In this document: one piece after another, positions 28,664 through 35,606 of the stretch
How positions within the stretch are numbered: position 1 is the stretch's first letter
Layout of the letters: each line of letters starts with the position of its first letter
Source of the DNA: Candidatus Micrarchaeota archaeon CG1_02_55_22
GTDB taxonomy: Archaea; Micrarchaeota; Micrarchaeia; Norongarragalinales; UBA97
Assembly: GCA_001871595.1 (NCBI GenBank)
Contig: MNVH01000031.1
Coordinates: 1 to 42,849, forward strand
DNA length: 42,849 nt
Direction: 5' to 3'
The notes under the pieces: generated by a model
The model's input: only the letters and a program-made list of their open reading frames with translations
What the model was told of the DNA's origin: nothing
Databases searched by the model: none
Made by a program: the position numbers and the translations under genes

Positions 28664-30541
28664 TTGAAGGACGCTGTATTCGCCGCGTTGCTCGTGCTCC
28701 TTTTGTCGGCTGCCGCCGCACTCGTATTCCCGTTAGCAGGCATCCCCGCAATTGTCGCTGCGTACTATATATTTCCCGGAATCGTTCTAGTTGTATTGTT
28801 GGGCAAGGGCGTTACCGCGCTTGAATCGATAATAATCGCGCTTGTCTCAAGCGTGCTCGTCTCAACGCAGCTAGCGTACTACGCCTCGCTTCTTGCCGGC
28901 TATACTCAGCCCGTGCTTGCATTGCTTGCGGGAGCACTCTGCCTAGGCGTTTTAGCGTTCAAGAAACCCGTGCTATCCAAAGTTGAAAAGAAGGCGTTGG
29001 TTGCCGGAGCAATCGTTTTCCTGCTATTCTTTGCCATTTACTCGAACAACTTGTATTCCGAACGGAACGGCAGCATTATTGTGGGGGGATGGAATTGGAG
29101 CGACTTGTTCATCCACCTGCCGATAATCAAGACGATTAATGCGGGCAATTTCCCGCCCGAGATGCCGTTCTTTGCCGGCGCGCCAATGCAGTACCACTAT
29201 TTCACCGACTTGCACTCGGCGATAGTGGCAAAGGCCGCGGGCCTCGATGCCATGTCAATCGTGCGCGCCGAGAACGCGTTTTACGCCGCGCTCTTCACGC
29301 TAGCGTGCTTCGCGCTCGCGTTGCGCGTGACGGGAAAGCCTAAGACCGCGGCGATTGCGGCGCTGCTCATCGTATTCGGCGGCGGCTTCGCATACTTGAA
29401 GCTCGCCGGCGATTTGCAGCACTCTTCCCTCGACGCGTTGTTGGCGCAGAGTGGTTACGATAACGACGGCGGGTTCTACCAAATCCCTTCGTTGTTGGGC
29501 GGGTACCTCATTGTGCAGCGCCCGCAGATGGTAGGGCTCTGTGCGCTCGTCGTGGTTGCCTTGGCATTGCTTGCGGCGCGGGAACAACGGAGTTGGCGGT
29601 TGTTCTTGCTTGCCGGCATCGTTGCTGCACTCACCGCACCATTCCATTACTACGCCTTTGCAACGTCGTTCATCCTCATCGTACTGTTTCTTGCATTGGA
29701 GGCGTGGCGTGAGAAGCGCGTCGAGTGGCGCAACGCGCTTGCCGCGCTGGCGCCCGGCGTCTTGGCGTTGCCGTTTGCCTTGCCCGCCTTGCTTGCAACG
29801 TCGGGCGCGGGACACGTTCAACTGAATTTCTTGTGGCTCGCGCCCCACTCGCCAATCGACGCTGCGGTGTTTTACGTGGCGAATTTAGGCCTCCCAGTTT
29901 TATTGGCGTTGGCCGCGCTTGCCTCGCGCAACACGAAGCAACGGATGTTTCTTGGGTTATGGGCGCTTGCTTGCTTTGTTATTCCGAACGTCGTGTCGTT
30001 GTCGGGCACGGTTTGGGACATGGCAAAGTTCTTTACCTACATGTGGATTCCAATCGGCGTGTTGGCCGCACAGTTTCTTGAAGGAAAGCACGTTGCGCTC
30101 ATCGTCGCCGCGGTGGCATTAAGCGTGGCCACGCCGTTGTTGATATTGCATTGGAATGCGTCGAGTGATTGGGTTGCTTTTTCGCAGGACGATGTCGCGG
30201 TGGGTGAGTGGATTGCACTCAACACACCACAGAAAAGCGTTTTTGTTACCACCACAACGCACTTGAGTCCGGTTGACAGTATTGGCGGCAGGCTGCGCGT
30301 AATCGGGTATTTGGGCTGGCTTTACAATTTCGGGCTCAACTATTCTGAACGCGAGGCGCTCGTGAAACAAGTTTATTGCGGCGATGCGCAGAGCGCGAGG
30401 GCGGCAGCTTTAAGGCTTGATGCCGACTACGTTTATTCTGGTGGAACCGAACGCAACGATTTTCCGTGCGCTGGCTCGCTCGACGCGGCGTTTGCATTGG
30501 TGCACGCGGCGGGCGCGAACAAGGTTTACGTGGTTAAATGA
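28664..30541 (+). CDS. large multi-pass membrane protein, probable glycosyltransferase (DUF2298-like motif)
   Basis: WNWSDLFIHLPIIKTINAGNFPPEMPFFAGAPMQYHYFTDLHSAIV; many TM helices; soluble C-terminal domain. Confidence 0.65.
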   Translation: MKDAVFAALLVLLLSAAAALVFPLAGIPAIVAAYYIFPGIVLVVLLGKGVTALESIIIALVSSVLVSTQLAYYASLLAGYTQPVLALLAGALCLGVLAFKKPVLSKVEKKALVAGAIVFLLFFAIYSNNLYSERNGSIIVGGWNWSDLFIHLPIIKTINAGNFPPEMPFFAGAPMQYHYFTDLHSAIVAKAAGLDAMSIVRAENAFYAALFTLACFALALRVTGKPKTAAIAALLIVFGGGFAYLKLAGDLQHSSLDALLAQSGYDNDGGFYQIPSLLGGYLIVQRPQMVGLCALVVVALALLAAREQRSWRLFLLAGIVAALTAPFHYYAFATSFILIVLFLALEAWREKRVEWRNALAALAPGVLALPFALPALLATSGAGHVQLNFLWLAPHSPIDAAVFYVANLGLPVLLALAALASRNTKQRMFLGLWALACFVIPNVVSLSGTVWDMAKFFTYMWIPIGVLAAQFLEGKHVALIVAAVALSVATPLLILHWNASSDWVAFSQDDVAVGEWIALNTPQKSVFVTTTTHLSPVDSIGGRLRVIGYLGWLYNFGLNYSEREALVKQVYCGDAQSARAAALRLDADYVYSGGTERNDFPCAGSLDAAFALVHAAGANKVYVVK

Positions 30542-30846
30542 ACGGATTGTTTGACGTTGTAGGGTTTACCGGCTGGCTTCAAACCGCAGTAGCGTTGGCG
30601 GTCTTTGGTTTCGCGCCGGGTTGTTTGTTGTTATTGGCGTTCAAGCACGAGAAAGACGTTTTAGCACTTTTGCGGGAAGATGTTTTTGAATCGGCGGGCG
30701 TGGCGATAGTGCTCTCGCTTGTTGTTCTGGCTCTCGCCTCGGCGGCGTTGGCGTTCAGCGTTGGCGTGAGCTTGTTCTCGTTGTTCCTCTTAGAGTTATT
30801 GATTATTGCGGGTTGCTGGTGGAATTGGAAGAAAAGTTCAGGTTGA
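30538..30846 (+). CDS. small membrane protein
   Basis: ATGA overlap with the previous gene; three hydrophobic segments. Confidence 0.55.
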   Translation: MNGLFDVVGFTGWLQTAVALAVFGFAPGCLLLLAFKHEKDVLALLREDVFESAGVAIVLSLVVLALASAALAFSVGVSLFSLFLLELLIIAGCWWNWKKSSG

Positions 30847-31331
30847 TTGCGGCGGCAGTGCTTTTCGCCGGCGTCCTAGCAGTAGCGTCGCAAGCTTACG
30901 CGTACAAGAACATGGAGAACGAGTTGGCGCCGTGGTATGGCCCGATGATATCGCAGGACGAGATTGCTGCGGCAATGTGGGCTGACGAGAATTTGGCGCA
31001 CTGGCAGCTTTTCTCAGCGGATTTGTTCGCCTGCGAGATGCTTACAGCGGTGGCTCGGCAGTATTGCTCGGTTGGTGGGGCGTGGGAATTAGCTGACAAT
31101 GCAAACCAGCGTTTTGCTGACAACGAGAAAGTTTTCACTACCCCTTCAGCGCTCGAGGCGTGGCAACTCTCGAAAAAGTACGGCGTCAAGTACGTATTAG
31201 TTGAGGCGCGCCAGTCGTTCTACGGTTACGGGTACAAGCTGCCGAACGCGGGGAAGTTTTCTGACACTAAATACTTCCGGCTCATCCACCGCGTTGGCAG
31301 GGCATCGGTTTACGAGGTGGTTGGCGCGTGA
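30831..31331 (+). CDS. single-TM protein with extracytoplasmic C-terminal domain
   Basis: TM LIAAAVLFAGVLAVASQAYAY then soluble domain ...YGVKYVLVEARQSFYGYGYKLPN...; start between 30813 and 30840. Confidence 0.6.
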   Translation, partial: EKFRLIAAAVLFAGVLAVASQAYAYKNMENELAPWYGPMISQDEIAAAMWADENLAHWQLFSADLFACEMLTAVARQYCSVGGAWELADNANQRFADNEKVFTTPSALEAWQLSKKYGVKYVLVEARQSFYGYGYKLPNAGKFSDTKYFRLIHRVGRASVYEVVGA

Positions 31332-32392
31332 AAAAACAACTCGTCCTTGCAATTATTATCTTGCCCGCGCTGGTTTTCGGTTTCGCGTTGGCGTGGCACG
31401 GCATCTTCGGCGTTGCCGGCGACGCGCTTCCGGCGTTCGACAACGCGTTCTTGCACGTCGCCCGCGCTCGTTACATTATCGACACTGGCCTTTTTCACGA
31501 GAGCGAACTCGTTTTTGGCGCTGGAATAACGCCTACTTACCACGTGCCGTTCTACCCCGCACTTGTAGCAGGTTTTGCAACGCTTTCGGGCCTTGACGTG
31601 TTTTGGGCGGTGCGCGTCGTCTCCTTGCTTCAAGTGCTTCTTCTGGGCATCGGCTTTTACGTTCTTGGCAAGAGAATCTCGGGCGGAAACGCATTTGCAG
31701 GTGCAGCGGCCGCTTTCTTGGCGTACAACTCGGTTGCGTTGATGCAGTGGGGGACGAGGAATACGGCGATTAGTTTCGGCGTCCTGCTGGTGCCGCTCGC
31801 GTTATACTTCGTCCTGCGGCGTTGGTGGGTTGCCGCGCTCCTCGCCTCGCTCGCCATAGCACTCGACCACCCGCCCTCGTTGTTGGTGTTGTGCCTCTCG
31901 CTGCTAGTCTTTACTATCGCGTCATCCTTGCCTGCAGTAAAACCGTTCCTTGAAAGAAAGTGGCGCAAGGCATTGGCCGATGTGGAGTGGCTCGGCGTGG
32001 CGTGCGGCCTCTCGGCGTTTATGGTTTATATGGTGTGGCACGTTCGGCAGACTGGCCTTGCCTGCTTGGACTTCAAGTGCTTGCCGCAAGCCGCAGCGAG
32101 AGAGTTCGGGAAAAGCATTGACTTGGTTGCCTACGCGGCCAAGTTCCCACAGTTTTTGGGAGTGCTAGGATTTTTTGTCGCGGCGTTAGACCAGAAGATT
32201 GATTACCGTGCCAAGTTGTTGTTCTTTTCGTGGCTTGCGGCGTGCGTGCTCTTGGTGAAGAACGATGCGTTGGGTGCGGGCGTTTTTACCGAGAGGTTCA
32301 TCACGTTCCTCGACGAGCCCCTAGCGTTGACGGGCGGGTTGCTGGTCGGCTACGCGTTCTCGGTTGTCTCAGGCGAACGCAAGAAAGTCTAG
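31328..32392 (+). CDS. multi-pass membrane protein (glycosyltransferase-like)
   Basis: GTG start overlapping the previous stop; DNAFLHVARARYIIDTGLFHES...PTYHVPFYPALVAGF. Confidence 0.65.
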   Translation: MKKQLVLAIIILPALVFGFALAWHGIFGVAGDALPAFDNAFLHVARARYIIDTGLFHESELVFGAGITPTYHVPFYPALVAGFATLSGLDVFWAVRVVSLLQVLLLGIGFYVLGKRISGGNAFAGAAAAFLAYNSVALMQWGTRNTAISFGVLLVPLALYFVLRRWWVAALLASLAIALDHPPSLLVLCLSLLVFTIASSLPAVKPFLERKWRKALADVEWLGVACGLSAFMVYMVWHVRQTGLACLDFKCLPQAAAREFGKSIDLVAYAAKFPQFLGVLGFFVAALDQKIDYRAKLLFFSWLAACVLLVKNDALGAGVFTERFITFLDEPLALTGGLLVGYAFSVVSGERKKV

Positions 32393-33054
32393 CGCTTGCG
32401 TCCCTTGGCGTTCTCTTTTTTCCACAATACGTAAGAGTAACCGGTTATTGCCAGTACGCCTGCGACGAGCAGCACGATGGCGGGTACTAGAAAGCCCGCA
32501 GGGTAGGTTAGTCCGGCTAGCAGGAAGATTACTGCGAATGCTTTGAATAGTTTGCCGCCGAGCTCGTTCGTTTTCTTCCAAACCACGTCGCTTGAGAGTG
32601 TCCACGGGGTGCGGAAGCCGAAGAACCAGTTGCGCTTGCTTTGCGCCATTGCAACGCCGGCAACCCAGAATAGTACGGCGAAGGCGGGCGCAAAATAGGT
32701 GTTGAAGTCGGTTACGTAGCCGAGGTTGAATGCGGTTGATAGGAGAGAGAGGTAGACTAGGAAAGCGGTTATTGCGAGGACGAATTTCTGGTAGATTGGC
32801 ATGAACCCTTTGAAGTTTTTCGCTAGCGGGTCGAGTTTTGGTAGCGCGTAGAGTAAGGCGAGTATAGCCAGCGCGATTACGGGAATCAAGAAATTCCATA
32901 TTGGGGGCGCAAAGCCGTTGGCTTGACCTGCAGCGTTCCAGTGCGTCGCGATTTTTTCCGGCATCAGCGGGTGAGCCCAAACCGTGACCAATAAAGATAA
33001 CGCTACTAGCACTAGACTTGCCTTGAAATAGTTCACGGAGTCCTTTGGCGGCAA
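32389..33054 (-). CDS. SdpI/DUF1648-family membrane protein
   Basis: MPEKIATHWNAAGQANGF (DUF1648 pattern), NWFFGFRTPWTLSSDVVWKKTNELGGKLF (SdpI pattern). Confidence 0.82.
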   Translation of the reverse strand: MPPKDSVNYFKASLVLVALSLLVTVWAHPLMPEKIATHWNAAGQANGFAPPIWNFLIPVIALAILALLYALPKLDPLAKNFKGFMPIYQKFVLAITAFLVYLSLLSTAFNLGYVTDFNTYFAPAFAVLFWVAGVAMAQSKRNWFFGFRTPWTLSSDVVWKKTNELGGKLFKAFAVIFLLAGLTYPAGFLVPAIVLLVAGVLAITGYSYVLWKKENAKGRKR

Positions 33055-33090
33055 CGGAATATAAATCTTTTATGAACACTGCTGTTAGTC

Positions 33091-34008
33091 ATGGATTCTA
33101 TTAACGGCAGCATTCTTTGCTCTGGAAGCATTGCGTTGGATACGACGCGCACGCCGCAGAAAACTGTGGAGCGCGTGTTGGGCGGAGCGGCGAGCTACTT
33201 TGGTTTTAGTGCGAGCTTTTTCACGAAAGTAGGTGCGGTTACCGCGGTTGGCGGAGACTTTCCGCAAGAGTACTGGGACCTGCTTGCCAAGAGAATTGAT
33301 TTGGACGGAGTGCAACGCGTCGAGGGCGCGAAAACGTTTTTTTACGATTCTTCCTTTGATTCACAGGGCAACAGGACGACTAATGCCACGGAATTGAACA
33401 TTTTGGGAGATTACGACCCGGTGATACCGGCGCGTTTGTCGAACCCGCACTTGCTTTACTTGGCGACAATGCCGCCGGAGAAGCAGGAAAGCGTTTTGGC
33501 ACAAACAACGTGCCAACTGTCGTTCTTGGATACCATAAGCTACTATATAGCGAACGACGGCGAGGCGCTTAAACATGTGATGGGCCTCGTTGACGGCGTG
33601 CTCCTCAACGACGAGGAAGCCGCGGAGTTGACAGGCGAGTCCGGCGTCAAGGCTGGCAAAGCGTTGCAAGAAATGGGCCCGAAGATAGTGGTGGTAAAGC
33701 ACGGCGCGCTCGGTTGCACGCTGTTCTTTGACGATAAAGCCTATCCTTTCCCCGCGTTTCCGGTTGAGAACGCGCTCGACGCGAGTGGTGCGGGCGATTG
33801 TTTTGCGGGCGGAATGATGGGCGTGCTGACGGCGTTGAAGGCAACGCGTGAGAACGTTGACGCGTCCGTGTTGCGCGAGGCGGTTGCGGTTGGCAGCGTG
33901 ATGGGTAGTTTTGCCGTTGAAGGCTTTTCTCTCGATAGACTAGTAAAGCTCAAGGACGAGGACATCCGGGAGCGCTTGAAGGAGTACAAGACGCTCTTGC
34001 GGGTCTAA
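33091..34008 (+). CDS. PfkB-family carbohydrate kinase
   Basis: GGAASYFGFSASF, VDGVLLNDEEAAELTG, ALDASGAGDCFAGGMMG (PfkB signature 2). Confidence 0.88.
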   Translation: MDSINGSILCSGSIALDTTRTPQKTVERVLGGAASYFGFSASFFTKVGAVTAVGGDFPQEYWDLLAKRIDLDGVQRVEGAKTFFYDSSFDSQGNRTTNATELNILGDYDPVIPARLSNPHLLYLATMPPEKQESVLAQTTCQLSFLDTISYYIANDGEALKHVMGLVDGVLLNDEEAAELTGESGVKAGKALQEMGPKIVVVKHGALGCTLFFDDKAYPFPAFPVENALDASGAGDCFAGGMMGVLTALKATRENVDASVLREAVAVGSVMGSFAVEGFSLDRLVKLKDEDIRERLKEYKTLLRV

Positions 34009-34048
34009 GCGAAACTCTTTTTACGCTGCAAGCTTTAGGCTAGTAACT

Positions 34049-34552
34049 ATGAAACTGTTTCTGGCGGCGGCCTTGGCGCTCTTGCTGCTGGGGTGTGTTG
34101 GTTCCAATACGCCGATTGATGCGCCAGCAACGCCCATACCTCCAGCAAGCGTGAACTTGTCGATTGATTTCAACGGCGCGTCACCCTCTTCCTTTGACGG
34201 AAAAGAAAGCTGGTGGGAGTACTCTTTCGATTTGGAGGGATGGTTCGTGCGCAACCAGCAGGTCGGCGAGACGATTTACCATTTCACGGCATTGAATGGA
34301 ATGCACGACGATGCAGTTTCCGTGCTCGAAACGGCGGGCGCCGAAGCGGGCTTTATAGTAAAGACAAAGTTTTTTGAGTCGTACAATTCCAAACAAGTCG
34401 AATCCGTTGACGGCGTTGCTAACGGCGATTACGGCCGGTTTTGGCACGCCTACGTTAACGGCAAGCTGGTAAAGCAGGGCCAGCAGTCGCGAAAGCTTGT
34501 TTCCGGCGATGTTATCGAGTGGATTTTTGAAGAGGAGACCGTGGATGAGTAA
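34049..34552 (+). CDS. lipoprotein with DUF4430-like domain
   Basis: Lipobox LLLLGCVG; GETIYHFTALNGMHDDAVSVLETAG...YGRFWHAYVNGKLVKQGQQSRKLVSGDVIEWIFEE. Confidence 0.72.
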   Translation: MKLFLAAALALLLLGCVGSNTPIDAPATPIPPASVNLSIDFNGASPSSFDGKESWWEYSFDLEGWFVRNQQVGETIYHFTALNGMHDDAVSVLETAGAEAGFIVKTKFFESYNSKQVESVDGVANGDYGRFWHAYVNGKLVKQGQQSRKLVSGDVIEWIFEEETVDE

Positions 34553-34898
34553 GGGCAAACGGTTAACTGACGAGGAGCGGCATAAAGGCGTAGAATTATT
34601 CTTGGACGGCCTGCCGGACGAGGAACTTGCGTACACGCGTTGGAACCAAGACCACACCGTTCACCCGCAGATAGGTATAAGCCGAAAGGTTGCGGTGCAG
34701 CGCGTGCGAGAGTCTTATGCCGATGGAAAAGCCTATGCGGGGCACGGCACGTGGGAAGCATACTTAGAAGAAGTCCACAAGCGAATGATTCCGGTAAAAG
34801 CCGAGTACGCCGACTTTACGCCAGTGAAGCTCGCCCGAGCGCTAACCGCCTTGCGCGGGAACAATTACCGAACAAGAGGATTGACGTACCCCGCGTAA
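34545..34898 (+). CDS. hypothetical protein, possible DNA-binding regulator
   Basis: MSKGKRLTDEERHKGVELFLDGLPDEELAYTRWNQ...GISRKVAVQRVRESYADGKAYAG; ATG at 34545. Confidence 0.5.
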   Translation: MSKGKRLTDEERHKGVELFLDGLPDEELAYTRWNQDHTVHPQIGISRKVAVQRVRESYADGKAYAGHGTWEAYLEEVHKRMIPVKAEYADFTPVKLARALTALRGNNYRTRGLTYPA

Positions 34899-35104
34899 GA
34901 GGCACGCCGGCAAGACTAATTCTGGAACTGCACCGTAACGGCGAGCTTTCAGCCGACCACGCGCGCGTGGCGTTCCTTAGAATGGTTCACGAGATGAGCC
35001 CGCCAGAAGTGGCGCTCGCAACCGGGTTGCCACTGCATACAGTCGGGCGTTTGTACACGGATGCTAGCGCCAGAGTCGGGCTACCGCGTACCCGCCGGCG
35101 TTAG
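34896..35104 (+). pseudogene. HTH-like coding remnant in another frame, possibly the 3' part of the gene at 34545
   Basis: RGTPARLILELHRNGELSADHARVAFLRMVHEMSPPEVALATGLPLHTVGRLYTDASARVGLPRTRRR; no ATG/GTG/TTG start near the plausible domain start. Confidence 0.35.
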
Positions 35105-35152
35105 ACTGAAACCCTAATAAAACAATTCAAGCCAGAATAGTATAACGGGTAT

Positions 35153-35280
35153 GCCGGGGTGGCAGAACCCGGTCATTGCGCTGGTCTCGAAATAGCCTAA
35201 CGCCCACTTGGGGCTGCAAAACGGCTTTCAAGAAAACCAGTGGACGCAAGTCCTTACGAGTTCAAATCTCGTCCCCGGCG
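35153..35280 (+). tRNA. tRNA-Ser(CGA) with 43-nt intron at 37/38 (intron 35192-35234)
   Basis: Acceptor GCCGGGG/CCCCGGC, anticodon stem CTGGT/ACCAG, loop CTCGAA|intron|A, long variable arm GGAC-gcaa-GTCC, T arm ACGAGTTCAAATCTCGT. Confidence 0.87.
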
Positions 35281-35312
35281 CTTCAAGATTCCGTATTACA
35301 GCGCCCCGTCGG

Positions 35313-35336
35313 CTCCTAATAAGCGGGCATTAGGAG
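35313..35336. repeat. inverted repeat/hairpin downstream of tRNA-Ser
   Basis: CTCCTAAT-aagcgggc-ATTAGGAG, perfect 8-bp arms. Confidence 0.5.
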
Positions 35337-35344
35337 AGTATTGA

Positions 35345-35524
35345 CTGTCCACGCCTACCGTTGAGCGCGTCGGCATCTCGGGTTGGCAGCAGATTAAGAA
35401 GACCTATCCGGATTCTCGTTCCGCGTACCGCGCGCTGCGCAGGGTCAAGAGAAAAAACCCGAACAACGCATACACCAAGGTAGTTGAACGACTTTACCGC
35501 TATTGGATTAAACGCGAGAAATAA
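35345..35524 (+). CDS. possible small basic protein with non-canonical (CTG) start, or remnant
   Basis: Open frame STPTVERVGISGWQQIKKTYPDSRSAYRALRRVKRKNPNNAYTKVVERLYRYWIKREK*; no ATG/GTG/TTG start. Confidence 0.25.
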   Translation: MSTPTVERVGISGWQQIKKTYPDSRSAYRALRRVKRKNPNNAYTKVVERLYRYWIKREK

Positions 35525-35573
35525 CCCGCAGTATATCCGTGATTAGCTACGGCCGGTCGAGGCTGTCACCAAC

Positions 35574-35605
35574 CTTTAATAGCGGTAAAAACCGTATTTA
35601 AACGG
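35574..35605 (+). promoter_or_regulatory. putative hsdR promoter with operator-like half-sites
   Basis: TATA-like CTTTAATAG about 29 nt before ATG 35607, followed by CGGTAAAAACCGTATTTAAACGG. Confidence 0.45.
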
Positions 35606-35606
35606 A

